Shown: positions 7,600 through 15,967 of the stretch, piece by piece
How the letters are laid out: the number at the start of each line of letters is the position of its first letter
How positions within the stretch are numbered: the stretch's first letter is position 1
NCBI GenBank assembly: GCA_015056885.1
Contig: SVFL01000004.1
Span: 35,505-99,504, forward strand
DNA from: Lachnospiraceae bacterium
Lineage (GTDB): Bacteria; Bacillota; Clostridia; Lachnospirales; Lachnospiraceae
Direction: 5' to 3'
Length of the DNA stretch: 64,000 nt
Notes under the pieces: model-generated
The model's input: only the letters and a program-made list of their open reading frames with translations
Told to the model about the DNA's origin: nothing
Database searches by the model: none
Position numbers and translations under genes: made by a program

Positions 7600-8181
7600 T
7601 TACATCTTGTCTATGTCAATTTCAAACTCCGGTACGTCTCCGGGCTCGGTCTTCTTAGGCCCCACAGATTCCTTGATTTTCTCCCAGCGTTCTCTGGGGA
7701 ATACATAATTGACTGCCAGTGCAATTGCCACACCGATACCGGTATCAATGATACGGTTGATGGAGTAGGGGACAAAGGTCTCCACCGGGGTGTTGAACAA
7801 AATAATGCACAGGATAACGCCGCCGGGCTGGATGGCACCGGGCCAATGAAGCAACAGGCTCACCTTAATCAATACGATAACGCCCACGAACAAAAATGGA
7901 AGAATTAAGGGGCGCATATCACCATCCGGATAAATCTGTATATAGATTGCAAAAATGGCCATTCCAATCAGACCGCCGAAGAGGGTTCCGAAGAGTCTGT
8001 TGCCTCCGTTTAACTTGGAATTGCCCATGTCATTACCCATGCCGAAGATGGCACCGATACAGGCAAAGGTAGGATTTCTGTCAATCAGCTGATAGAGAAA
8101 GGCACAGATACATGCCGCCAAAGCGGTTTTAATATTGCGCATTCCGATATGAAAGCGAGATTTTTGCTGTGGTGTTTCCAT
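7600..8181 (-). CDS. FUSC/aromatic acid exporter-like membrane protein
   Basis: 193 residues with about four hydrophobic segments. The N-terminal block (GMRNIKTALAACICAFLYQLIDRNPTFAC) and the GGNRLFGTLFGG motif are typical of the DUF939/aromatic acid exporter (FUSC-like) membrane domain. The family usually carries a longer C-terminal cytoplasmic part; here only a short charged tail follows, so this is a membrane-domain-only version. Possible role in export of aromatic or organic acids is family-level inference. Transcribed alone from its own promoter at 8232-8260 and closed by a terminator. Confidence 0.72.
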   Translation of the reverse strand: METPQQKSRFHIGMRNIKTALAACICAFLYQLIDRNPTFACIGAIFGMGNDMGNSKLNGGNRLFGTLFGGLIGMAIFAIYIQIYPDGDMRPLILPFLFVGVIVLIKVSLLLHWPGAIQPGGVILCIILFNTPVETFVPYSINRIIDTGIGVAIALAVNYVFPRERWEKIKESVGPKKTEPGDVPEFEIDIDKM

Positions 8182-8231
8182 GGAAATTTCCTCCGAAAAT
8201 TCAAGTTGCTTACTGGGTTCTCATTTGATAT

Positions 8232-8267
8232 AATATAATGTAAAACTTTGCGCCTGTCAATGACAGG
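8232..8267 (-). promoter_or_regulatory. Promoter of the FUSC-like gene with overlapping palindrome
   Basis: On the minus strand TTGACA and TATATT are 17 bp apart. The palindrome CCTGTCA-A-TGACAGG (8253-8267) covers the -35 box and could be an operator for a dimeric repressor. No regulator gene is adjacent. Confidence 0.65.
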
Positions 8268-8305
8268 TTTTGCCAAAGTGAAACGATTAAAAATACAGTT
8301 TTTGT

Positions 8306-8348
8306 GTGAATATTCACTAATGAATGTATATTCATGCATGAATATGCA
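8306..8348 (+). promoter_or_regulatory. ArgR operator cluster (ARG boxes)
   Basis: TGAATGTATATTCA (8321-8334) matches the ARG box pattern TGAATnnnnATTCA. The palindrome GTGAATATTCAC (8306-8317) lies immediately upstream and a further half site ATGAATATGC follows at 8339. They sit 30-70 bp upstream of the -35 of argC, so arginine-dependent control by ArgR/AhrC is likely. The argR gene itself is not in the window. Confidence 0.75.
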
Positions 8349-8376
8349 AAAATATTGTATAAAAATTAAAAAGTAG

Positions 8377-8404
8377 TGGACATTTATGCAAAAAGTGGTA
8401 TGAT
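8377..8404 (+). promoter_or_regulatory. argC operon promoter
   Basis: TGGACA (8377-8382) and TATGAT (8399-8404) with a 16-bp spacer. The distance to the argC start is about 38 bp. Confidence 0.65.
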
Positions 8405-8442
8405 TACATAAGATATTGTTTTTGAGAATAGGAGAATTTATT

Positions 8443-9501
8443 ATGATTAAGGTAGGAATTATCGGAGCAACCGGCTATGCCGGAGGAGAGTTGGTAAGAA
8501 TTCTGGCAAACCATAAGGATGCAGAAATTGTGTGGTATGGTTCCAGAAGTTACATAGATAAGAGATATTATGAAGTATATCAGAACATGTTCCAGATTGT
8601 GGAAGATGTGTGTAAGGATGACAATTTGCAGGAGCTTGCTGAGCAGGTGGATGTGATTTTCACTGCAACCCCTCAGGGTTATCTGGCAGGTATTCTCACT
8701 GAGGAGATTTTGCAGAAGGTAAAGATTGTGGATTTGTCTGCAGACTATCGTATTAAGGATGTTGCTACCTATGAGAAGTGGTATGGTATCGAGCACAAGT
8801 CCCCTCAGTTTATCGAGGAGGCGGTGTATGGTCTCTGCGAGATTAACCGTGGCAAGGTGGATGAGAAGACTCGTCTGATTGCGAACCCCGGATGCTACAC
8901 AACCTGTTCCATTCTTACCGCTTATCCTATGGTAAAGGAAGGTATGATTGATGTGGACACCCTGATTGTGGATGCCAAGTCCGGTACCTCCGGTGCGGGC
9001 AGAGGTGCTAAGGTGCCCAATCTGTTCTGTGAAGTAAATGAGAATATGAAAGCTTACGGTGTTGCAAGTCATCGCCACACTCCTGAGATTGAGGAGCAGC
9101 TTGGTTATGCAGGAGACTGTGATGTGACCATCAATTTCACTCCTCATCTGGTGCCTATGAACAGAGGTATTTTGGCGACAGAGTATGCGAAGCTTAAGAG
9201 AAAGCCCGACGGCACACTTCCTACTTATGAGGAAGTAAAGGCTGTTTACGATAAGTATTATGCAAACGAGAAGTTTGTCCGTGTGCTTGATAAGGGCGTA
9301 TGTCCTGAGACCAAGTGGGTTGAGGGCAGTAACTATGTAGATATTAATTTTGTGATTGACGAGCGTACCGAGCGCATTATTATGATGGGTGCCATCGATA
9401 ATCTGGTGAAGGGTGCAGCAGGCCAGGCGGTTCAGAACATGAATCTGCTCTTCGGACTTGATGAGTGGGAAGGTCTTGAACTGGTACCTTGTTTCCCTTA
9501 A
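8443..9501 (+). CDS. argC: N-acetyl-gamma-glutamyl-phosphate reductase
   Basis: 352 residues from the ATG at 8443, preceded by AGGAGAA; the track's earlier start adds nine residues and overlaps the promoter region. The N-terminal GATGYAGGELVRIL is the NADP-binding Rossmann motif. The catalytic cysteine lies in NPGCYTTCSIL, and the HRHTPEIEEQL segment carries the conserved histidine. The enzyme reduces N-acetylglutamyl phosphate to the semialdehyde in arginine synthesis. First gene of the arginine block, under ARG boxes. Length fits the family. Confidence 0.95.
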   Translation: MIKVGIIGATGYAGGELVRILANHKDAEIVWYGSRSYIDKRYYEVYQNMFQIVEDVCKDDNLQELAEQVDVIFTATPQGYLAGILTEEILQKVKIVDLSADYRIKDVATYEKWYGIEHKSPQFIEEAVYGLCEINRGKVDEKTRLIANPGCYTTCSILTAYPMVKEGMIDVDTLIVDAKSGTSGAGRGAKVPNLFCEVNENMKAYGVASHRHTPEIEEQLGYAGDCDVTINFTPHLVPMNRGILATEYAKLKRKPDGTLPTYEEVKAVYDKYYANEKFVRVLDKGVCPETKWVEGSNYVDINFVIDERTERIIMMGAIDNLVKGAAGQAVQNMNLLFGLDEWEGLELVPCFP

Positions 9502-9539
9502 AAGTTACATAAGAAAGAGAAGAGGTTAAGAAATAGAAA

Positions 9540-10004
9540 ATGCAGGAAAAAAGTTTTACCATACGAGCAATGACCATAGAAGACTACGAGGGTTTGCGCG
9601 CCCTGTGGATGACCATCAAAGGGTTCGGTATCCGAAGCATTGATGACTCCAGAGAGGGTGTGGAAAAGTTTTTAAAGAGAAATCCCGGTATCAGCGTAGT
9701 TGCAATCGCTGAGGATGGCTCCGTGGTAGGCGGAATTCTCTGTGGCCATGATGGCCGAAGAGGTTGTCTGTACCATGTGTGTGTCCATGCAGATTACCGA
9801 AGAATGGGTATCGGCAAGGCCATGGTAGTGTACTGCATGAATGCTTTGAAGGCAGAGGAGATTAATAAGGTAAGCCTCATTGCATTTACGGTCAATGATG
9901 TGGGTAATGCGTTCTGGAACTGCATTGGCTGGACCAAGAGAGAAGATTTAAACTATTATGATTTCACTTTGAATGAAGCGAATATTACAGCATTTAACCA
10001 ATGA
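9540..10004 (+). CDS. GNAT-family acetyltransferase in the arginine operon
   Basis: 154 residues. The acetyl-CoA binding motif A is visible as DYRRMGIGKAMV near 85-100, preceded by LYHVCVHADYR and followed by NKVSLIAFTVNDVGNAFWNCIGW, a standard GNAT fold. It lies 38 bp after argC and 80 bp before argJ on the same strand, so a role in N-acetylglutamate formation or in acetylating an arginine-pathway intermediate is plausible, but the substrate cannot be read from sequence. The start follows a weak AGAGG site 13 bp away. It could instead be an unrelated protein or amino-acid acetylase. Confidence 0.8.
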   Translation: MQEKSFTIRAMTIEDYEGLRALWMTIKGFGIRSIDDSREGVEKFLKRNPGISVVAIAEDGSVVGGILCGHDGRRGCLYHVCVHADYRRMGIGKAMVVYCMNALKAEEINKVSLIAFTVNDVGNAFWNCIGWTKREDLNYYDFTLNEANITAFNQ

Positions 10005-10084
10005 TTATGTATTGGACAGTGCTTGGTAAAGCAGATTGATGTAATATAAAATCGAGTGTGATAAAGAAAAGGATGGTGTCTGTT

Positions 10085-11317
10085 ATGGCAAATATCAAAC
10101 AAATAGAAGGCGGCGTAACCGCAGCAAAAGGCTTTCAGGCAGCAGGTGTAGAGGCTGCCATCAAATATCAGAACCGCAAGGATATGGCACTGGTTTACAG
10201 TACTGTTCCCTGTAAGGTCGCAGGAACCTTTACCACCAATGTAGTGAAGGCTGCTCCCGTTCTTTGGGACAAAAAAGTAGTAGAGGAGTCAGCATTTGCC
10301 CAGGCAGTTGTGGTAAACTCCGGTGTGGCAAATGCATGTACCGGCAAGCAGGGGTTAGATACCTGTAAGGCAGAGGCAGAGTGCGCAGGTAAGCTTCTTG
10401 GTATTCCTGCAGATTCTGTGTTGGTTGCATCCACTGGTGTCATCGGCATGCAGCTTCCTGAGGACAGAATCTGTGCAGGTATTGAAAAATTAGTTGCAGC
10501 CAAGGCAGATACTTTGGAAGCAGGTCTGGATGCAGCGAAAGCAATTATGACCACTGACACTGTACACAAGCAGATTGCCCTTGAAGTAGAAATCGGTGGC
10601 AAGACCGTGACCATGGGCGGTATGTGTAAGGGTTCCGGCATGATTCATCCCAATATGTGTACTATGCTGGGCTTTGTGACAACAGATGCAAATATTTCCA
10701 AGGAACTTCTGCAGAAGGCAGTCAGTGCGGATGTGGTAGATTCCTTTAACATGATTAGCGTGGATGGCGATACCTCCACAAATGATACCCTGCTGGTAAT
10801 GGCAAATGGTTTGGCAGAGAATGCAGAGATTACCACTGAGGGTGAAGATTACGAGATTTTCTGTGCAGCATTGCATGAAATCACTTCCTATCTTGCCAAG
10901 AAGATGGCCGGTGACGGCGAGGGCGCAACCGCACTTTTTGAGACCAAGGTTGTGGGCGCAGACACCAAGGAGAATGCTCGCGTGCTTGCGAAATCCGTAA
11001 TCTGTTCTTCTTTGACCAAGGCAGCAATCTTCGGACATGACGCTAACTGGGGACGTATCCTCTGCGCACTGGGTTACTCCGGCGTACAGTTTGACCCCGA
11101 GAATGTAGATTTGTACTTCCAGAGCGCATCCGGCAAGATGCAGATTTTCGGTAACGGCGTAGCTTGCGATTACAGCGAGGAGGAGGCCACCAAAATCATC
11201 TCCGACCCCGAAGTTACCGCGCTGGTTGACATGCACATGGGCGATGCCGAGGCAACGGCATGGGGCTGTGATTTGAGCTATGACTATGTGAAGATTAATG
11301 CGGATTATCGGTCATAG
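10085..11317 (+). CDS. argJ: Glutamate N-acetyltransferase / amino-acid acetyltransferase
   Basis: 410 residues from the ATG at 10085 (MANIKQIEGGVTAAKGF) behind AAAGGATGG; the upstream GTG at 10058 in the track is unlikely. The precursor self-cleaves before the nucleophilic threonine in NMCTMLGF (T193). The residue before it is Cys rather than the usual Ala. GHDANWGRI and the KGSGMIHP motif are intact. The enzyme recycles acetyl groups between acetylornithine and glutamate, and in bifunctional forms also uses acetyl-CoA. Third gene of the arginine block; argB follows only after a 490-bp repeat-bearing gap. Confidence 0.94.
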   Translation: MANIKQIEGGVTAAKGFQAAGVEAAIKYQNRKDMALVYSTVPCKVAGTFTTNVVKAAPVLWDKKVVEESAFAQAVVVNSGVANACTGKQGLDTCKAEAECAGKLLGIPADSVLVASTGVIGMQLPEDRICAGIEKLVAAKADTLEAGLDAAKAIMTTDTVHKQIALEVEIGGKTVTMGGMCKGSGMIHPNMCTMLGFVTTDANISKELLQKAVSADVVDSFNMISVDGDTSTNDTLLVMANGLAENAEITTEGEDYEIFCAALHEITSYLAKKMAGDGEGATALFETKVVGADTKENARVLAKSVICSSLTKAAIFGHDANWGRILCALGYSGVQFDPENVDLYFQSASGKMQIFGNGVACDYSEEEATKIISDPEVTALVDMHMGDAEATAWGCDLSYDYVKINADYRS

Positions 11318-11402
11318 TAGCGGTACTGAATTGTCAGGATGCTGTGTATATGGAAGCAATTATGCTGAACAGCAGAAATGTAACTTATGAAGGATAAAGT
11401 GC

Positions 11403-11425
11403 CACTGATTTTCAAAAAATCAGTG
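11403..11425. terminator. Hairpin after argJ, weak terminator candidate
   Basis: CACTGATTTT and AAAATCAGTG form a perfect 10-bp stem with a 3-nt loop. No T-run follows on the plus strand, so it may be a stability element or partial terminator separating argJ from argB. Confidence 0.5.
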
Positions 11426-11430
11426 CTCTG

Positions 11431-11459
11431 TTGACTTGATAAAAATGATTTTGTATATA
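11431..11459 (+). promoter_or_regulatory. Candidate promoter for argB
   Basis: TTGACT (11431-11436) and TATATA (11454-11459) have a 17-bp spacer. If used, argB-argD would have a ~340-nt leader containing the repeats at 11484-11648. No ARG box is obvious here. Confidence 0.45.
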
Positions 11460-11483
11460 CATAATACAATTTCATGTAGCATT

Positions 11484-11648
11484 GGGCATATACGAAAAAA
11501 TTTATTCGCAAGACCCATAAAAACGAAAAAACGTACAGGTTTTAGATGATTAACTGTATATTTGGGCATATACATAAAAAATGCCTTTCCAGACCCGTAA
11601 ATCCAAGAAAATTTGGGTCCCACAAGGAAATTTTTCTTCATATGCCCA
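11484..11648. repeat. Three copies of a ~36-bp repeat, two direct and one inverted
   Basis: GGGCATATAC plus an A-rich core and AGACCC occurs at 11484-11520 and 11564-11600; a third copy lies on the opposite strand at 11612-11648 (ends in CATATGCCC). Copies 2 and 3 could fold into a long hairpin. The minus strand is open through the region (ORF 11420-11809) but shows no family features. Nothing else was recognised in the 11318-11807 gap. Confidence 0.6.
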
Positions 11649-11807
11649 AGCGCCAACCCAACGGCCTGAACATAGACAAATATTTTTATAGCATAAAGAA
11701 ATAACTTATATTTTACCAAGAAACTAACTATATTGTGGCGGGTTTTGTAAGCCAGCCGGAACTGCGGCGTGACTCGCGAATCCCCCACCCAAGAAAGAGA
11801 GGAACCC

Positions 11808-12704
11808 ATGGAAAAAGATATGCAGCAACTTTTAAAGAAGGCCGAGGTACTTATCGAGGCCCTTCCTTATATTCAGAAATTTAACCGTAAGATCATTGTT
11901 GTAAAATACGGCGGAAGTGCTATGAGCAACGAAGAACTTCAGAAGAATGTAATCAAGGATGTAACCCTTTTGAAACTGGTAGGATTTAAACCCATCATTG
12001 TGCATGGCGGCGGTAAGGCTATCAGCAACTGGGTAGGCAAGGTTGGCAAGGAGGCTCAGTTTGTAAACGGCCTTCGTGTGACCGATGAAGAGACTATGGA
12101 AATTGCTGAGATGGTTCTGGGCAGAGTGAATAAGAGTCTGGTATCTATGGTACAGGAGCTTGGTGTTAAGGCGGTAGGTATCAGTGGTAAGGATGGTGGT
12201 CTTCTTAAGGTTGACAAGAAACTTTCCAATGGACAGGATATCGGTTTTGTGGGCGATGTGAAAAAGGTAGACGCCAAGATTCTGTATGACCTTTTGGAGA
12301 ATGATTTCCTGCCTATTGTTGCTCCTATTGGTATGGATGATAATTTTGATACTTATAATATTAATGCAGATGATGCAGCATGTGCCATTGCTAAGGCAGT
12401 GGGAGCAGACAAGTTGGTATTCCTGACAGATGTAGAGGGCTTGTATCGTGACTTCGAAGATAAGTCTTCCTTCATCTCCAGACTGACTGCTTCTGAGGCA
12501 GATGATTTGATTAACAGCGGTATTATCGGCGGTGGCATGCTTCCTAAGCTGAACAACTGTACTTCCGCTATTAAGAATGGTGTAAGCCGTGTACATATTC
12601 TGGATGGCAGAGTGCCCCACTGCCTGCTTCTGGAAATCTTTACCAAACAGGGTATCGGAACCGCTATCATTGCAGATGACGATGATTTGACCCTTTGTAA
12701 CTGA
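11808..12704 (+). CDS. argB: Acetylglutamate kinase
   Basis: 298 residues from the ATG at 11808 behind AGAGAGG; the track's start at 11769 adds 13 unlikely residues. The amino acid kinase fold is clear: VVKYGGSAM at the N-terminus, HGGGKAI for substrate binding, [25 protein letters not shown] for ATP binding, GGGMLPKL near the C-terminus. Phosphorylates N-acetylglutamate. Many homologues with an N-terminal extension before VVKYGG are arginine-inhibited hexamers; the ~30-residue N-terminal helix here fits that class. Confidence 0.95.
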   Translation: MEKDMQQLLKKAEVLIEALPYIQKFNRKIIVVKYGGSAMSNEELQKNVIKDVTLLKLVGFKPIIVHGGGKAISNWVGKVGKEAQFVNGLRVTDEETMEIAEMVLGRVNKSLVSMVQELGVKAVGISGKDGGLLKVDKKLSNGQDIGFVGDVKKVDAKILYDLLENDFLPIVAPIGMDDNFDTYNINADDAACAIAKAVGADKLVFLTDVEGLYRDFEDKSSFISRLTASEADDLINSGIIGGGMLPKLNNCTSAIKNGVSRVHILDGRVPHCLLLEIFTKQGIGTAIIADDDDLTLCN

Positions 12705-12748
12705 GCAGGTCGTAAGACCTGCGATGACAATCAAACGTAGTTTGATTG
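12705..12748 (+). other. Two tandem hairpins between argB and argD
   Basis: GCAGGTC-GTAA-GACCTGC starts at the argB stop, followed by CAATCAAAC-GTA-GTTTGATTG. Each has a perfect stem and neither is followed by a T-run. They lie 26 bp before the argD start and may shape mRNA decay or translation between the two genes. Confidence 0.6.
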
Positions 12749-12774
12749 TACACACGTAAAAAGAGGAGAAACCT

Positions 12775-13968
12775 ATGAGCGAAACAATGAAAACATACAT
12801 TGACCAGGCCGAGAACGACCTGCTTCACACCTACAACCGGTATCAGGTAGTATTGGATAAGGGTGAAGGTGTGTACCTTTATGATATCAACGGCAAAAAG
12901 TATCTGGACTTTGTGGCAGGTATTGCCGTATTTGCTTTGGGATATCATTATCCCGGATATGATGAGGCTGTGAAAAATCAGGTAGATAAGCTGATTCACA
13001 CCTCCAATTATTACTATAATCTTCCTGCCATTGAGGCTGCGGAGCGTATCAAGAAGGCATCCGGCATGGATCGTGTATTTTTTACCAACTCCGGAGCAGA
13101 GGCAATGGAAGGTGCCATGAAAGCAGCTTTGAAGTATGCATGGCTGAAAACAGGGAAGAATGATCAGGAGATTATTGCTATGAATCATTCCTTCCACGGA
13201 AGGACGCTGGGTGCTTTGGCAGTAACCGGAACACCCAAGTATCGTGAGGCATTTTCCGCTGTGGGCGGCAATGTCAAGTTTGCTGAGTTGAATGATTTTG
13301 ACAGTGTACTTGCCTGTGTGACAGACAAGACCTGTGCTATCATCATGGAGCCTGTACAGGGTGAGGGTGGACTTCTTCCTGCTACAGAGGACTTCCTTAA
13401 GAAGGTTCGTGCGCTTTGTGATGAGAAGGATATTCTTCTTATTTTTGATGAGGTACAGTGCGGTATGGGACGTACCGGTTATATCTATGCATGGCAGCGT
13501 TATGGTGTAAAGCCTGATATCATGACCAGTGCAAAGGGACTTAGCTGTGGTGTTCCCATGGGAGCATTTATGATGACGGAGCGTGTGGCTCAGAGCTCTC
13601 TTACCAGCGGAGATCACGGTACTACCTACGGTGGTAATCCTTTGGCAGCAGCAGCTTGTGCCAAGGTGTTTGAGATCTTTGAGCAGGACAATATCGTGGA
13701 GCATGTTAAGCAGGTAGCTCCTTATCTTGAAAAGCGCCTGATGGAGCTTTATGAGAAATATGACTGCATTACCGGTCATCGTGGAGTTGGTCTGATGCAG
13801 GGACTTGTATTTGACCGTCCTGTGGGCGAAATTATCACCAAAGCTTTGGACAAGGGACTTTTGTTAATCAATGCAGGACCCAACATTATTCGTTTTGTTC
13901 CGCCCCTTATCATTACTGAGCAGAATATTGATGATATGATTGCTATTTTGGATACTTGTATTGAGTAA
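12775..13968 (+). CDS. argD: Acetylornithine aminotransferase
   Basis: 397 residues, ATG behind GAGGAGAAA. A class III pyridoxal phosphate aminotransferase: FTNSGAEAMEGAMKAAL binds the cofactor phosphate, IFDEVQCGMGRTG carries the aspartate that binds the pyridine nitrogen, and the Schiff-base lysine is K254 in TSAKGLS. GTTYGGNPLA closes the active site. Converts N-acetylglutamate semialdehyde to N-acetylornithine. The fold does not by itself exclude other omega-aminotransferases, but the gene order makes argD secure. Confidence 0.94.
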   Translation: MSETMKTYIDQAENDLLHTYNRYQVVLDKGEGVYLYDINGKKYLDFVAGIAVFALGYHYPGYDEAVKNQVDKLIHTSNYYYNLPAIEAAERIKKASGMDRVFFTNSGAEAMEGAMKAALKYAWLKTGKNDQEIIAMNHSFHGRTLGALAVTGTPKYREAFSAVGGNVKFAELNDFDSVLACVTDKTCAIIMEPVQGEGGLLPATEDFLKKVRALCDEKDILLIFDEVQCGMGRTGYIYAWQRYGVKPDIMTSAKGLSCGVPMGAFMMTERVAQSSLTSGDHGTTYGGNPLAAAACAKVFEIFEQDNIVEHVKQVAPYLEKRLMELYEKYDCITGHRGVGLMQGLVFDRPVGEIITKALDKGLLLINAGPNIIRFVPPLIITEQNIDDMIAILDTCIE

Positions 13969-13983
13969 GGAACAGGAGTTAAC

Positions 13984-15357
13984 ATGCATTTTAAAAAGAG
14001 ATTTTTATCTGTTGCCGCAGTAATTTTGTGTACTGCGGCAGCTGTTTACAGTAGCACTCTGCCTATGGGAAAGGCGGGAGAAACGGGTGACAGCCTGCGT
14101 GTGGGGAGCAATAAAGAGACCATCTATTTTTGGTATACAGATGATTCCATGACCAGCTTCATCAACAGTGCAACCGTGGAATTCGGACAGGATAAGGGCG
14201 TGAGAGTCATTCCCGTGCTGACCTCAGAAGGAGAATATCTGGAGGCCATTGGGCAGGCATCCCTACATGGACCGCAGATGCCGGATTTGTATCTTTTAAC
14301 CAATGATTCATTGGAGAAGGCTTATTTGGCAGGATTGGCAACAGAGACCGGAGATGAGGGAAGTATATGTAATACAGAAAACTTTCCCCAGGCAGCTCTT
14401 TCGGCTGTAAAATATCATGACAAAAATGTTGCCTATCCTCTGTATTTTGAGACCAGTGCATTAATATACAATGCATCCTACATGCAGCAGTGGCAGGAAC
14501 AGCAGGAGGCAAAACTTGCTGCGTCAGAGAGCGGAGAAGAAGTGGTGGATGGCGGAGAAGTGGTGGAAGGCGAGGAGACCAAGGATGTACTTGCCAGCGC
14601 TTCACTTGCCACGGTGGATGATATTCTCACGGTTGCAGATACCTTTGATGTACCGGAAGGTGTGGAAGGTATCATGAGGTGGGATGTATCGGATATTTTT
14701 TATAATTACTGGTTTGTGGGCAGTTACCTAAATGTGGGTGGCGAAGCCGGAGATGATGAGAGTAATATTGATATCAACAATGCGGAGACCATTCAGTGTC
14801 TGGAGGTTTATCAGGCATTGAATCAGTTCTTTTCCATGGAGGCAGATACGATTACTTATGATTCCGTGGTTCAGGAATTTGTTGACGGTAAAATCATGTT
14901 TACCGTGGCAACATCGGACATCATTAAGCGCTTGGAAACAGCCAAGGAAGACGGCAGCTTTGCCTTTGATTACGGAATTACCTCTGTGCCCAGAGTAAGT
15001 GCAGAGCTTGACAGTGCGGCACTTTCCGTAACCGGTGCGGTGGTAGTTAACGGCTATTCCGAGCATAAAAATCTTGCCAATGAATTTGCGGCATATCTGG
15101 TGACCGATTACGCAGACACTCTCTATGAGAAGACGGGCAAGCTTGCAGCATATAACTACACAGATACCGATAACGGCGGTGTGCAGATGTTCAAACAGGC
15201 TTATGCAGACAGTGTTTCTCTGCCGAAAATGATGGAAACCGGTAACTACTGGATTCAGCTGGAGGTGCTCTTCTCCAAGGTATGGAACGGCAGTGATGCG
15301 GCTACCTTGTTGGAGGAACTGGCTAATCAGATTTCCACACAAATTTCAGAAGAATAA
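13984..15357 (+). CDS. Extracellular solute-binding protein, family 1-like
   Basis: 457 residues with an N-terminal signal peptide (FLSVAAVILCTAAAVYSS) but no convincing lipobox. The ETIYFWYTDD opening, the MPDLYLLTNDSLEKAYLAG segment and the C-terminal region are typical of carbohydrate-type ABC solute-binding proteins. An acidic insert of about 40 residues (GEEVVDGGEVVEGEETKD) lies mid-protein. It follows argD after 15 bp with AGGAG and may be cotranscribed. No permease or ATPase genes are near, so its transporter partner is elsewhere or it has a sensory role. Ligand unknown. Confidence 0.75.
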   Translation: MHFKKRFLSVAAVILCTAAAVYSSTLPMGKAGETGDSLRVGSNKETIYFWYTDDSMTSFINSATVEFGQDKGVRVIPVLTSEGEYLEAIGQASLHGPQMPDLYLLTNDSLEKAYLAGLATETGDEGSICNTENFPQAALSAVKYHDKNVAYPLYFETSALIYNASYMQQWQEQQEAKLAASESGEEVVDGGEVVEGEETKDVLASASLATVDDILTVADTFDVPEGVEGIMRWDVSDIFYNYWFVGSYLNVGGEAGDDESNIDINNAETIQCLEVYQALNQFFSMEADTITYDSVVQEFVDGKIMFTVATSDIIKRLETAKEDGSFAFDYGITSVPRVSAELDSAALSVTGAVVVNGYSEHKNLANEFAAYLVTDYADTLYEKTGKLAAYNYTDTDNGGVQMFKQAYADSVSLPKMMETGNYWIQLEVLFSKVWNGSDAATLLEELANQISTQISEE

Positions 15358-15411
15358 CAAAACCAACCATAGGGCAAACTACTACGAGATAAATCGGAAG
15401 GAGTTTGACAT

Positions 15412-15843
15412 ATGGTTGGTTTTTTGATTGCATTATTATCAGGTGCATTGATGAGTATTCAGGGAGTTTTCAATACGCAGGTGACCAAGGCGTCCGGCAT
15501 CTGGGCGGCCAGTGCATTTGTACAGTTTACGGCTCTTATTGTCTGTATGGGAGCATGGCTGATAATGGAGAGAGGTTCCCTTATGCAGGTTTTTAGCGTG
15601 CAACCCAAGTATATGTTATTGGGAGGTGCAATCGGTGCTTTTATCACATATACAGTTATTCGCAGCATGGATATGCTTGGTCCTGCAAAGGCAGTGTTGT
15701 TAATTGTGGTGGCGCAGCTGCTTGTGGCGTATCTCATCGAATTGTTTGGATTGTTTGGCGCAGATAAACAGCCTTGGGAATGGCGGAAGGCCATTGGAAT
15801 GGCTGTTGCAATTGTGGGAATTATTATTTTTAAGTGGAAGTGA
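15412..15843 (+). CDS. YdcZ-type (DUF606) small DMT family transporter
   Basis: 143 residues and four to five hydrophobic helices. The opening LIALLSGALMSIQGVFN and the later GGAIGAFITYTV match the YdcZ/DUF606 branch of the drug/metabolite transporter superfamily, which are short half-transporters thought to dimerise. GAAGGAG precedes the ATG. Substrate unknown. It lies 54 bp after the solute-binding protein gene. Confidence 0.78.
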   Translation: MVGFLIALLSGALMSIQGVFNTQVTKASGIWAASAFVQFTALIVCMGAWLIMERGSLMQVFSVQPKYMLLGGAIGAFITYTVIRSMDMLGPAKAVLLIVVAQLLVAYLIELFGLFGADKQPWEWRKAIGMAVAIVGIIIFKWK

Positions 15844-15967
15844 TTTAATTCTTAATATTTCTGAATTTATGGGGAAGTGCCTTGCAAATCCCGTATGATT
15901 ATTTTACAATAAATATTGTCAGCAAACGAAAGAAGATTACTTCCCGTTCGATAAAGGAGCGGTGAGT

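Noticed and set aside
8404-9147. 247-residue minus-strand ORF opposite argC and similar long shadows opposite argJ, argB, argD and nrdD
   Set aside because: They are complements of clearly conserved enzymes and have no family features.
11420-11809. 129-residue minus-strand ORF upstream of argB
   Set aside because: Its repeats (KFF, GLA, ICP) come from the DNA repeat in the leader; no start signal and overlaps the argB start.
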